15,612 nt of DNA from Aureococcus anophagefferens (GCF_000186865.1 NW_008705584.1:86673-102284); one strand, 5' to 3'. Shown: positions 1-9,393, counted from the first letter of the stretch. Numbers and translations: made by a program. The notes: generated from the sequence alone by a model not told the origin.

Positions 1-290
1 ACGCGGCGCCACAGGCCACCACTGCGCCGCTGCGGCCCGTTTTGGGCTTTGGGCGTCTATACTAGACTAGTGGGGCCCAGGGCTAGCCCAGGGGCGCCAG
101 GGACGCCGCCGGGCCTAGTTGGCTTGCTACATGAGGGTGGTGCCCCCTTGGTCTGGGCATGGATCCCTCACCTTCAGATGCCGATCTCGTCCCTGATCCC
201 TCATCGGGGTCCGGTCGCAGGGTCCGGTGAGGCCACCAGTTGAATTTTTTGACACCCGCGTCCATGGAATCATTTGAATTTTCTGAATAC
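1..290. other. GC-rich left edge, no supported gene
   Basis: This stretch is GC-rich up to about position 240 and becomes AT-richer near the end of tilS. The frames open here are short, lack recognisable motifs and look like chance products of base composition. It lies downstream of the tilS stop codon, so part of it may be 3' untranslated sequence. No RNA gene or repeat structure could be supported. Confidence 0.5.
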
Positions 291-1967
291 CTAAATCTGA
301 GTTTGAGATCCCTGATCACGCCTCTTTAAGTGTATCCCCACACTTCGACTATGATCATGCCCCGCTAATGTATGAGTCATTGGGTAAACGCATGTCATGT
401 CATCACTAGCGCCCTTGCTAAAAGCAAATGGACGAGCAACAAATGTGCGTGTGGGCAAGAAGACTGCAAGAATCGCACCCGAATCTGTTGTGAGAACCGG
501 TGTTAGGTCGCGGTCCTCGAGAAACGCCCTCTGGCCACGAAGGAATGCGACCAGCGGGGTGGGCCGGTCATGCCAAGGCGCATGAAACATGTCTCCATCC
601 CTTCTAGAACGCAGGGTTAGCGTTACGTTGCACGGGAGCCTGGCGATTTTGACACCATTTGAATTCTCAATGACTTGGAGCTGAGCAAAACTAGATTCCA
701 CAACAAAAAGGGAGCTGCTTTGACCAGAGGATGAAACACTACGAGGGGTCCGCGCAAAAGCTCTCAGCTCGGTACCTCTTCGAATAAGGACGATTGCGCA
801 GGGTAGGTTTATTTGCCAGTCTTTCGGGCTGTTCGGATCGAGGATTCTTGCATCGGCCTCCAGTAACAGTTGAAATGGTATCGCATATTGTTCACTTTCA
901 ACGCCACTTTGACGGAATGCGATCCTAGTAAGACGGTTCAGAACCTACAAATTCACTAATTATCCACACACGATCATCGCCTCCTGTACGCAGCTTAAGA
1001 CCTCGTGCCTCACAGGAGCTGGCGCCCCTGCGTAGGCGGAAAGGGAGATAGCACCGTCGATCCAAGTCGAGCTACCAAGCCATTGATCTGTAGCATGAGT
1101 GACCCAGTCTTCAAAGAACTGAGCTTGGCGATGTAACATACTTAAGCGATTTTGCAAGTGGTGGCTACCACCACAGAGCATGCTAAGGGAAGGTAATACT
1201 TCGATTCGTCCAAAATTGCGAAGGTAGTGAGACGAATCTGCATTCGTGGTGTCCTCACGCCAGCGCTTATTACCTGCGTCGAGGTAGGCAACGAGGTCAC
1301 ACTTGGTGGCAAAGAGAAGTGGTCGCACAAAGCAGGGTGTAGCCTGAGCTACCAACCCTTTGAAAACGTTACCCAACCGGGAACCACGGGCGAATCTCAG
1401 CAGAAATGACTCTGTCTGGTCATCTACGTGGTGTGCAAAGGCCACGTAACCACACCGTTGAGGTGAGAACGAGCCCAGAACGCCGCGGGCTAGGGCAAGA
1501 GATGCCTTGCGTCGCCATGTGCGGAAATTTATTTGGCTTGACCGCGTGTGAGATGAGTTGTAAGCTGTGCATTTAAAACCATAGCATCGCGCCAAAGCGG
1601 CCACGAAAAAAGCGTCACATATTGATACTTCACCTCGCTGCCCGTGTTCAAAATGTACTACCGAGACTGCCAACGGTGGTACAAAAGATGAGCGTGCCAG
1701 CGCCAAAAGATGTAGCAGCGCCACAGAGTCGCAGCCTCCTGAAACCGACGCAATCACGATATCTCCTCCAACAACACCGCAGTCTTTCCGCAGCGATGTG
1801 ACGAAACGACTTTCTATTGCACACCAATTCTGTTTTGCACCGGTCACGAGTCGCCTGCTAGTCAAGACACCCAGCTTATTCTGCCTTGGAGCTGCCAATC
1901 CTGTAACACCGAATCGTAAACCTACTGACCACGCGCGAGCGAACGCCATTACCGTCAGCATACGCAT
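291..1967 (-). CDS. tilS: tRNA(Ile)-lysidine synthase (TilS), two exons
   Basis: TilS uses ATP and lysine to convert C34 of the CAU-anticodon tRNA-Ile to lysidine, so that it reads AUA. In eukaryotes this serves organelles. I place exon 1 at 1967-990 and exon 2 at 944-291, giving about 543 aa. Seen in exon 1: the PP-loop SGGCDS (residues ~76-81), AHHVDDQTE (~178-186), and DTTN followed by RNFGR (~239-254). Exon 2 supplies the TilS C-terminal domain, with a GDMF motif and RDLTPVL. No stop occurs in frame from 944 to 291. The intron 945-989 (45 nt, GTACAG...TGTAG, phase 0) restores a family-like helix; a 27-nt intron 945-971 is the alternative. The ATG at 1967 is chosen because no other ATG lies between 1947 and the PP-loop. 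About 65 residues rich in R, A and S precede the catalytic domain, suggesting an organelle-targeting presequence (inference). The stop is TAG. Confidence 0.85.
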
Positions 1968-2019
1968 TAGGAGTCGGTAATCCTGCAGCCCTACCCGTCT
2001 ACATCGATGCACCAAAGCT

Positions 2020-2138
2020 CTACGTCGACTCCGTCAGCTCCAGGCGCTTGGGTCCTTGGACGATGCAGCGGTTCCAGGACTTGGCGCGGCCCTCGGTCTG
2101 TGGACCTTGCCGCGCCTCGGGCCCGGCGTCGAAGTAAC
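2020..2138 (-). pseudogene. 3' half of an ORF interrupted by the piggyBac element
   Basis: Reading the minus strand from the transposon edge, 39 codons stay open and end in TAG at 2022-2020. The residues look protein-like (for example YFDAGPEARQ and AKSWNRCIVQGPK), but I recognise no family. If the element 2143-4998 and one TTAG copy are ignored, this frame joins directly to the open frame at 5003-5167: codons CAA-CTA-AGT-TAC-TTC span the junction. The stop lies only 52 nt upstream of the tilS ATG on the same strand. The opposite strand of this GC-rich patch is also partly open, so the coding call is moderate. It could be the last exon of a real gene disrupted by transposition, or a chance open frame. 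Confidence 0.4.
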
Positions 2139-2142
2139 TTAG
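2139..2142. repeat. Target-site duplication, left copy (TTAG)
   Basis: TTAG sits directly outside the left terminal inverted repeat and recurs in the same orientation outside the right one (4999-5002). piggyBac transposases normally duplicate TTAA, so the size fits the family and the last base does not. Confidence 0.8.
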
Positions 2143-2180
2143 TCTTTACCCCCGCGGTCGCGAATCCGTGTGCGGATTCG
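2143..2180. repeat. Left TIR plus subterminal palindrome of the piggyBac element
   Basis: The 13-bp TIR (2143-2155) is followed after five bases by a perfect stem-loop at 2161-2180: CGAATCCG, loop TGTG, CGGATTCG. A second small inverted repeat, TTGCGT...ACGCAA, lies at 2217-2237. Such subterminal repeats are usual transposase binding sites in piggyBac elements (family knowledge). Confidence 0.85.
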
Positions 2181-2688
2181 TTTTTCTTGAACTTTGAGCA
2201 GCCCGCTCTCCGGGTTTTGCGTGAGACCTTGACGCAAGCTGCATCGGGACGTCCTCTCGGGGCTCGTGGCCTTTGAACCGCTCAAAATTCCATTTTCGGC
2301 CCGCGCGCGCAGCGCAAAGTTCAGCGATAGTTGCCTTTGTGGGCTGCATGGGGCAGCGGCGCCTTCGACGACGAAACGGTGTGCGCGCGCGCCGCTAGGG
2401 CGTTCCCGCGCGCCGTCGAGGAGCGCGCGCACCCTGCGGGGAGCGGCCCGAGCGGCCTACGGCAGCCTCATGCGCGCTGGGAAGCCCGCGAGGGCGCCCC
2501 GGTATTGCCGCGCTTTGTGGCGAAAACGTCGTCCGCGGGGCCGCGCCGCCGTCTTCGAGCCCGACCGCCGACGCGCCGCCCCGGACCCGACGCGCGGCCG
2601 CAGACGCCGCCTCTGGGCGCGGCGGACGCGTCGGCGACCCCGCGCGCGGCCGAGGCATCGCCGCGGCGCCAGCGCCCGCGGAACACGC
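2156..2688. other. GC-rich non-coding left arm of the transposon
   Basis: This interval lies between the left TIR and the transposase stop codon. It is extremely GC- and CpG-rich, and all frames that stay open give arginine- and alanine-rich products without motifs. I see no second gene. Apart from the palindromes near the left end I see nothing functional; it probably holds the 3' untranslated region of the transposase and spacer. Confidence 0.55.
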
Positions 2689-4830
2689 CTAGTGATTAGT
2701 CGGCGCCCTGGGCGTGAGGGACATGCAGTTGCGTTCGGTGCCGGGGCCGCAGACGGCGACGATGGAGCCGCCGTCCGTGGAGCAGTCGACGCAGTAGTAC
2801 CGGGCGGCGTTGGGCTTGCCGCAGACGGAGCACGTGAGCTTCGGGTCCTTCGCCTGGCCGCCCGTGTCGCCCACGCGGCGCTGCTTCGTGGGGCTCGCGT
2901 ACTTGTCGTGGTGCTTGAGGTGCTGGATGTGGTGGTTCGTGCCCGGCGACTGGGGCGCGCGCGGGCTCGACCGCGACGGCGACGCGGCCGGCTCCGCCGT
3001 GGACGCGGAGGAGCGGCGCGCGGGGGCCTCGTCGCCGCGGAGCAGGTGCAGGGCCACGGCCTGCGTGAACGCCTTGAGGCCCATGTCCTCGCCGTCGGGG
3101 TGCCAGTGGCAGTAGGCGAGGTACGCGTTGACGACGCACATGCCGAGCAGCGTCGCGAAGACGCGGTGCCACCAGCACTTCGTGTCCCAGGCCAGCTCGA
3201 GCGCGAGGGAGTGGCGGCCCTGGCGCAGGTGGTTGTGGCGGTCGATGGACCCGGCGCCGGCGTAGTAGTGGTTGACGCAGAGCGGCTGCGGGACGTCCTT
3301 CGTGACGATCGTGTGGCCGCCCGAGCCGTCGTTCTGGATGCGGCGCTTCGCGTGCGGCGTGCCCGGCGCCGTCGAGCCGGCCGAGAAGACGAAGCACTTG
3401 CGCTGGCCCGTGGCCTTGCCCGTGCTCTTGGACTTGCCCACGTCGAACCACATGAGCGCGGCGACGTCGACGCCGTGGACGCGCGTCGTCAGCGTCGTCG
3501 CGTCGCCGCGGTCCATCGCGTCGCCGTCGAGGCCCATGAGGTGCTTCATCGGGAAGCCCGAGTGGGCGGTCTTGACGACGCCCATGAAGTAGTGGCCGTT
3601 GATCTCCATGCACGCGACCGTCGTCGCGAGCGAGCCGAACGCGGAGTCGCCCAGCACGATGTGGGCCTTGCCGCGCCATCTCGACGTGAGGCGGAGGACC
3701 GCGCCCGTGCCCTTGGGGTAGTCCTTGTCGTAGAGCTTGGCCCGCTTCGAGTGCCTGCCCTCGACGAGCTCGATCTGCATCAAGATGCCCGTCTCGACGT
3801 CGCTCACGCCCATGATCTCGGCGCCGACGCCCTTGGGCTTGCGCGCGATCTTCTGCACGTGGGCCATGCCGTCGTCCGCCTTGGCGTCGAGTCCCTTCCA
3901 CGCCGACATCGACTCGTCGACGCACTGGTAGACGCCGGGCGAGACCGCGTGGGCCCACGTGTCGTTGACGGCGCCCACGAACTCGCGCACCGGCACCCAC
4001 GCGTCGGCGGTGCGGTCGTCCTGCGTGTAGTTGCAGAGGCGCAGCGCGCCCAGGATCTCCTCGAACCGGCTGTTCGTCATCCCGAACCGCCCGAGGTCCG
4101 GGCCCGGGTAGATGGCGTCGGGCGGCGTGTCCTTCTGCCAGTAGGCGGCGCGCGGGCCCGGGACGTCCTGCAGCGACATGGCCATGATGTAGCCGAAGAG
4201 CTGGAGCAACTCGGCGCGGTCCGGCTTCTTGCGGCCCTGGCGCATGTTGTCGCCCGTGGCCGTGACGATGCTGCCGAGCATGCCCACGGGGAAGAACCGC
4301 TCGAAGTAGGCCCCGGGCGGACGGTTGTCGCCGAGGTCGTTGCCCCAGTTCATGCTCGCGCGCCAGCTCCGGTCGCTGCGCCACGTCGTGGGCAGGCCGT
4401 GGGGCATGGCGGTCCAGACGACCTCGCCGAGCGTCTTGTGCGCGATGTTGACGCAGCCGGGCACGCCCTCCGTCTCGGCGCCGGCCTCCTCGTCGACGAC
4501 GTCCTCGTCGACGTCCGACTCCTTCGAGTCCTCGTCCGAGTCGACGGGCTGGGGCTCGTCGGCGTGCGGCGGCGCGGCGAGCCGCGAAAGCACGCGCGGG
4601 ACGACCTCGGACCGCATCGTCGTCCCTTTCACGTCCCAGTCGACCTTCCAGCGCTGCTGCTGGCGGTCCCGGGGCGGCACGTGCTCGACGAGCTTGCCCG
4701 TGAGCTTCTGGTTGCGCCAGCCCGTCCCGAGGGCCTCGCGAAGGGCCGCATCCAATCCGGCCTTGTGGGCGACGATTTCGACCGCATCGCCGACGGCGAG
4801 CTCACTCTCCATCGTCGCCTGGCGCGTCAT
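2689..4830 (-). CDS. piggyBac-type transposase (DDE_Tnp_1_7 family)
   Basis: This is predicted to catalyse cut-and-paste transposition of the surrounding element. From the ATG at 4830 it is 713 aa without a break; a second ATG is at 4812, and the frame stays open upstream into the terminal repeat without another ATG. An acidic, serine-containing stretch (about residues 90-119) precedes the core, as in other piggyBac proteins. The RNase H-like core shows the expected acidic residues: CVDESMSAWKG (D305), IVLGDSAFGS (D395) and GSIDRHNHLRQG (D530). The fourth piggyBac aspartate, three residues after the third, is Asn here. A low-complexity Ser/Pro/Ala linker follows, then a C-terminal cysteine-rich domain (C667, C670, C680, C683, C694, C702) like the zinc-binding domain that reads the ends. 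Stop TAG. The strong G/C third-position bias differs from the host genes. Confidence 0.92.
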   Translation of the reverse strand: MTRQATMESELAVGDAVEIVAHKAGLDAALREALGTGWRNQKLTGKLVEHVPPRDRQQQRWKVDWDVKGTTMRSEVVPRVLSRLAAPPHADEPQPVDSDEDSKESDVDEDVVDEEAGAETEGVPGCVNIAHKTLGEVVWTAMPHGLPTTWRSDRSWRASMNWGNDLGDNRPPGAYFERFFPVGMLGSIVTATGDNMRQGRKKPDRAELLQLFGYIMAMSLQDVPGPRAAYWQKDTPPDAIYPGPDLGRFGMTNSRFEEILGALRLCNYTQDDRTADAWVPVREFVGAVNDTWAHAVSPGVYQCVDESMSAWKGLDAKADDGMAHVQKIARKPKGVGAEIMGVSDVETGILMQIELVEGRHSKRAKLYDKDYPKGTGAVLRLTSRWRGKAHIVLGDSAFGSLATTVACMEINGHYFMGVVKTAHSGFPMKHLMGLDGDAMDRGDATTLTTRVHGVDVAALMWFDVGKSKSTGKATGQRKCFVFSAGSTAPGTPHAKRRIQNDGSGGHTIVTKDVPQPLCVNHYYAGAGSIDRHNHLRQGRHSLALELAWDTKCWWHRVFATLLGMCVVNAYLAYCHWHPDGEDMGLKAFTQAVALHLLRGDEAPARRSSASTAEPAASPSRSSPRAPQSPGTNHHIQHLKHHDKYASPTKQRRVGDTGGQAKDPKLTCSVCGKPNAARYYCVDCSTDGGSIVAVCGPGTERNCMSLTPRAPTNH

Positions 4831-4946
4831 CCTTGTCGATTTGAGCAAACTCAAGTCGTGCGGGCATCTACGCGCCGGCGCCGAGGCAGACGAAGTCGCA
4901 GCGTCGACCGACGACGACTGGGTTGAGCTCGACGAAGCGCTTCGGA

Positions 4947-4998
4947 GAATCCGTGTGCGGATTCGCAATCCGTCTGCGGATTCGTGCGGGGGTAAAGA
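4947..4998. repeat. Right TIR plus two tandem subterminal palindromes
   Basis: The right TIR occupies 4986-4998. Just inside lie two tandem stem-loop units: AATCCG-TCTG-CGGATT at 4967-4982 and GAATCCG-TGTG-CGGATTC at 4947-4964. The second matches the single unit at the left end almost exactly. The one-versus-two copy asymmetry echoes the asymmetric ends known for the original piggyBac. Confidence 0.85.
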
Positions 4999-5002
4999 TT
5001 AG
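4999..5002. repeat. Target-site duplication, right copy (TTAG)
   Basis: TTAG directly outside the right TIR, same orientation as the left copy at 2139-2142. Both copies carry G in the fourth position, so a TTAA target followed by one mutation would have to have happened twice. Confidence 0.8.
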
Positions 5003-5167
5003 TTGCTCGGGAAGATCGGGAAGACGATCGGTCGAATTCGCGAGAAAGCGAAGCTTAGTCGGCTGGCGTCCCCGCCGGGTAAAAGTCGATCGAATACAGT
5101 CGACACTTAATGATCGACACGTGCCGCGTTTTGGCGGTTGTAGGGAGAAATACCCCAAACTAGGGTA
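5003..5167 (-). pseudogene. 5' half of the ORF interrupted by the piggyBac element
   Basis: Fifty-five codons are open on the minus strand between a TAG at 5170-5168 and the transposon edge. The frame then runs on into the right end of the transposon. If the transposon is ignored it instead continues into the frame at 2138-2020. There is no ATG in it, so it would have to be an internal or last-exon segment; AG acceptors are available near 5165 and within the frame. Residues include KLRFLANSTDRLPDLPEQ; no family recognised. It lies just next to dispersed-repeat copy 1 (5192-5425), so the gene may already have been damaged on that side. Confidence 0.35.
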
Positions 5168-5191
5168 CTAAGGAACGTTGATGTCAACGTT

Positions 5192-5425
5192 ACGGGGAAG
5201 TGCAGTGTCATCTCCATAGTGTGACGTCGCGATAGAGAGGGAACAGGGTAATGTAAATTACGGGGATGATGGGGAATCACGAAGCTACTCAATTCAGATA
5301 GATCCCTTTTTCAAGTTCACTATACTGACTACGAGGAATTCCCTTTTCAGGCTCAGCCCCGCAACTCTCCTTACGCATAAACCGTGGAGAATCAAAGTAT
5401 AAGGGAGGAGAGGAGGGGCCTAGGG
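5192..5425 (+). repeat. Dispersed repeat, copy 1
   Basis: This segment aligns along its whole length with 9594-9848 in direct orientation, with substitutions and small indels. Shared blocks include AGTGCAGTGTCAT, CCATAGTGTGACGTCGCGA, TTCAGATAGATCCCTTTT, AAGTTCACTATAC and ACGAGGAATTCCCTTTTCAG. It ends in a purine-rich GGGAGGAGAGGAGGGG tract. I see no terminal inverted repeats, no target duplication and no tRNA-like boxes. It could be a MITE, SINE or solo-LTR-like relic, or a conserved regulatory or RNA element. Confidence 0.8.
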
Positions 5426-5855
5426 CGCGTCAAAGTAGCAGGATAGTAAACTCCGGGACAGGGAGGCAGCCTGATGGGGCTCCCACACTGGCATGGTACG
5501 TATCGGTCCCGCTCTCGACCCCCGCACACGGGCGGAGTTTAAACTTGGCTTATTGCGCTAGTTTTCGTATCGCGCGCGCACACGCTCTATCACCCTAGCG
5601 CTAGCCCCCTCCGTGTCTTCCGAACATCACCATCGTCATCAGCATCGTCAGTCGAATAATTTTGGGATCCCATTTTGATAATGCCCGCTGCTGATTCCCT
5701 GCGTAAAGGGACTGGTCTGAGGAAAGACACGACACACTCGCAGAATACGTTTTTTTTTGTCTGTACGAGAGCGCTTTTGTGTTGGCCAGATCTCGGGGGT
5801 TTGCTTTGTAATAGAGGTTGTTTAGACATCACAAGACGGCCCCTGCGGTTGTACC
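5426..5855. other. Intergenic; one weak 79-codon minus-strand ORF
   Basis: No recognisable gene lies between repeat copy 1 and the CFAP70 stop. A minus-strand ORF with an ATG at 5829 runs 79 codons to 5590 (serine, lysine and aspartate rich, no motif). It lies immediately downstream of the CFAP70 stop on the same strand, so it more likely represents 3' untranslated sequence. A run of nine T residues sits at about 5751-5759. Confidence 0.35.
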
Positions 5856-8800
5856 TCATACGCCAGTAGAACGTCCGACAGCGACGAGGAGGCCCTGGAG
5901 TGTCACCGATATATCATCACGTTCATTGGTATCTTCTGAAGTTGCGAGAGCAATCTTGTACATATCTATTGCATCTTCTGTGGCGTCTTGAGCGGCGAGA
6001 ACATCAGCAAGTCGTCTCCGTGTGTGTGCATTTGCTCCCTTTTTTGGTTCCGCAGCAACGGCACGTCGGAGCAGCGCTTCAGCAAGAGCATATCGCTCGA
6101 GCGCGAAGTACGCGTTTCCAAGTTCTCGCAGAAGAGAGGCATCATTGAGCCCAAGCGTCATGGCAAGGTCGAGGACTTTTGATGCGTGTGCCTCAGCATC
6201 GCAGGGATCGGCCTCCGTCGCATGCAGAAGAGCAAGCCATGCGTGAGGCGGCGCATTGCGAGCAGAACGGACCGTCGCACGTCTAAGAAAGGTGTCAGCT
6301 TCCGTTGTGCGCCCGAGGCGTAGACTGGCGGCACCCGCCCCGAGCCAGAGGCTTGAAGTCTGCCATTCCTTTGCGGCGACAATAAACGCATCGCGCGCAG
6401 CATCATACTGGCGTGTCTGAAGGAGACTTTTTGCGTGCTTAATCCGAAGTGCCAGGGGTATGATGTCAACCGGAGATCGTTGATGGCACAATCGAATTGC
6501 CTCCTTGTAGGGATCAATCGCCTCTTCAATCCGACCCTGGTCGTAAAGCGCATCACCTAATGTTTCGTAAGCCCACGCGCTTGGCGCAGTTGAGGTTGCG
6601 AGTGATGCAAGGTCCACTGCCCGTGCTGGCTCGTCAAAGCGCGCGGATTTAGCATCGAGGACACACTTTTGGGCAACAAGAATCGACGGCATTTGAGTAG
6701 GTGCTTGTGCACTCACATAAGCTCCAGCATTTGCGGCCAACAAGGCTCGATTTACGATATTAATTGCACGCGCAGATGCACTCACGAGAGACCAGCGCTG
6801 GAGATACTCGGCAGCATTCTGAAAAGCAGCGACGGCCCTGTAGATCTTGGGAATATTGTCTGCCACTGCTGTTGCTGCTCTCACTGCAGCGTCGTGTGCC
6901 CCAATGCCATCCTCCTGTACATCCAGAACAACACAGAGAAGCGCTGCATCCAACGCAACTGAGGGTGTTGCCCCATTGGATGTGGATAATTCTCTGAGGA
7001 CTGCTTGGAGCGCATTTCTGGCTTCGACCAATCGGCCTTGTTCGAGGAAGATACACCCCCGGAGACGTAAAGCACTGATATGGTTAATATCTGACAGTTG
7101 CAAAGCGAGACTCTCATCAAGAGCATGTCTCGCTTCGTCAAGGCAGTCAGCACAGAAAGAAAGCCGCCCTTTCGCATTGCCGAGCGCCCGGAGCAGGAAA
7201 GTCGAGTACTCGTACCATGTCTCTGCCATGATGTTTTGGTCGGAAGCTGACAAAGTTGCAACAGACAGCATTGCTTTGTGTTCGTCCGCCGCAACACACC
7301 AGAGCTCATTTGCTTCGGCGTCTGCCTATTGGTGGAAGATACGACGTCACCATATATGATTAAAAGAATTTCCCATCCAAAAGTTGTATCTCGGACAACT
7401 CACCGCCAGTACAAGCCGCTGGCCGAGTACATCTTCAGCGGACGGCAGTCGCGGGTTGTTTGCCGCGTCTTGATGCACGCCGTCACAGCCACGAACCGTG
7501 AGAAGAGTGTTTGTAACCTCCATCAGGTGAGTGTAAGCTTCGCCGATGAGCTCCTGCTCCCCGCTCTCGTTCTCTGGCTGGACTGGATACCTTTTTCGAA
7601 TGACACGCTGGATTCTAGGTGTGAGATTTAGACGGAATCCATGTGAGGTTGAGTCCTCGTCGAGGAGCTTCTTCAACCGCCGTTGCCGCTGCTCACTGTC
7701 GCAGCCAACGAATTCTCTCTTCTTCTGAAGTACCTCGTATGTCTCCAAGACCTTGCCGAGTGTTGCGTCAATCTCCTGTTCCAGTTCGCCATCTACATTC
7801 CGGGGCATCTTCTTCTTGAGACTCCGCTTTGGCGGCACACAGTCGAGCATACTCAGATGCTGATGAAGCTTTTGACTGGGCTTCATCCCGGACCAGGCGC
7901 CCATTGTATCATAGCTGCTTGGGAGACCTAGGACAAGCAGCCATAATTGAACCCCCCCGACACGCGCACGATTTAAAAGACACCGAACGCGCACCTTTGA
8001 TATGCACGCAAATTATGGCAGTACATCCTTCAATAGCTACGGCCAAGGGACGGGGTGAGGCACGCGGAACGGGCGCTTCCTCATCCTCGATTGGAGGTTG
8101 GCCAGTCCGCGGAGGTAATGGGGCCAGAGCGCTCTTGCCCACGCCGAAGGAGGTTAGCTTTAGAGCAGCCGACAGCCGCGAGTTGGGAACGTCGAGAAAA
8201 GATTCAACCGGGACCGTTGCTGCTAACATGGCAATATTATCGGCGTGCTTCAAGGCAAGAACAAGGACCCACTTTTCTTTAGTGCGAGGCATATCGAGCC
8301 ATGTTGGAAGGCTTAAAAAAATCGACGGGGGCACGGGTGAATCCCTGGTCCAGCTTATGGTACACGTTTCGAGCTCAATCGCTGTTTTTGCTTCTCTGGT
8401 CTCGGTCGACTCATTAGCCTGTCGCTCAGCTCCTTCATTTTTGCCCACAATAGCAGACCAGAACCTATGAGGTCAAGCTGGAATTTTAAAGTTACACACA
8501 TTGAGTCTTCTGCGCGCTAGGATGGTGTTTGTGTTTTCTTCAAGACACTGAGCTGGACGTCGTTCGAGGATTATCGGATGGAATTTTCCCCGTGACCACG
8601 TCGTTATCCATGACATCGCACTCAAGCTGCAGACTTATCTCGAGGTCAAAGGTGGCAAGTTGGGTGGGTTCCTCAGCTTCAGCTTGGGATGAAAACCACT
8701 CTGACGGTGCTGCGTGGATGGCAGAATCTGAGAATTCTAGTATTGTGCCGCCAAGCATCGCATCAAATAGCGCATTTGTTGCAGAGAGACTCAGAGATAG

Positions 8801-9340
8801 GTAAGAAGAAGCGCCATGATCGACGAGCAGTGATGTCGATGGCTCGCTACCGTTATCTTCTTGCTTCTGTCCTAGTGGGAGTCTGGATTCCCATCGAAGG
8901 GTCGATGTCTCCGCGAGCGCGGTTCTGAGCGGCAGACGCAGGACCCCGAGGAAAGGGTCAGATTCAACGTCGAAGGCACGGCCACGGACAAGACGCACCT
9001 CGACCACAGCTACCTGATTCAACAATATTGATGCAAGTGCATCATTGGGCTGTTCTGCTTCAGCTCCAAAGCTCGAGAATTCCATTGATTCGAATCTTGC
9101 GGTCAGATTGCCCGGGGTTTCATCCGTCTCATCGCATTCTACCTTCGTTTCGAATAGCGCAGGACCCGTGCCGCCAGCGGCAAACGGCGACGTCGATCGC
9201 CACGGTACACGACCATTAGATCCAGCAGACTCGATGTAAGCAACGATATAGACCCTAATCAGCCCGCCTGGCGAGAGCTCGGGTAATTCGGACTGATTGA
9301 GATGTAGTACAAGGCCAGACGCCTCTAACAGAACGGACAT
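5856..9340 (-). CDS. CFAP70: CFAP70-like cilia/flagella-associated TPR protein, four exons
   Basis: CFAP70 (FAP70) belongs to the axonemal central apparatus and is needed for ciliary beating. Exons on the minus strand: 9340-8547, 8464-7995, 7927-7404 and 7325-5856, giving 1085 aa (known homologues are about 1100). Introns are 82, 67 and 78 nt. Their phases (2, 1, 0) match at every junction; donors are GTCTTG (GTCCAG 12 nt upstream is an alternative), GTGCGC and GTGAGT, and acceptors are all TAG. The N-terminal half (exons 1-2) is beta-rich and C2/Ig-like in character. Exon 3 carries the family hallmark FRLNLTPRIQRVIRKRY followed by ELIGEAYTHLM. Exon 4 begins ADAEANELWCVAADEHKAML and continues as tandem TPR helices to the end, for example AWAYETLGDALYDQGRIEEA and LRELGNAYFALERYALAEAL. 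ATG 9340 is the first ATG in the frame. Stop TGA. Family assignment rests on motif order and length, not on a database search. Confidence 0.75.
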
Positions 9341-9393
9341 CGCAACAGCTCGATCGAAAGATATTATCAAGATATGCTTAAGCCCGCTTGTTA

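Larger units (their letters stand above)
2143..4998 (-). mobile_element. Complete piggyBac-superfamily DNA transposon (2856 bp)
   Basis: The ends are perfect 13-bp inverted repeats, TCTTTACCCCCGC at 2143-2155 and its reverse complement at 4986-4998. TTAG duplications flank them at 2139-2142 and 4999-5002. Inside each end lie palindromic units of the type CGAATCCG-N4-CGGATTCG. One gene, the minus-strand transposase (2689-4830), fills most of the right and central part. About 530 bp of very GC-rich sequence separates its stop from the left end. The whole element is far richer in GC than the flanking tilS and CFAP70 genes, as expected of a newcomer or of an element adapted to a GC-rich genome (inference). 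Intact ends, intact duplication and an uninterrupted ORF suggest recent insertion and possible activity. Confidence 0.9.

Noticed and set aside
173..195. 23-bp segment similar to 9991-10013 (four differences)
   Set aside because: The match does not extend to either side with consistent spacing, so it is too short to call a repeat.
2696..4384. Second long minus-strand frame (562 codons) inside the transposon
   Set aside because: Overlaps the transposase in another frame and is Arg/Pro/Gly/His-rich without motifs; a shadow of the GC-rich gene.
2266..4926. Plus-strand open frame of 886 codons, longer than the transposase itself
   Set aside because: It is the antisense of the piggyBac transposase. 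Its Arg/Ala/Val/Asp-rich, motif-free product is what G/C-ending codons of the real gene produce on the opposite strand.
5590..5829. 79-codon minus-strand ORF downstream of CFAP70
   Set aside because: No motif, and it lies where the CFAP70 3' untranslated region should be.
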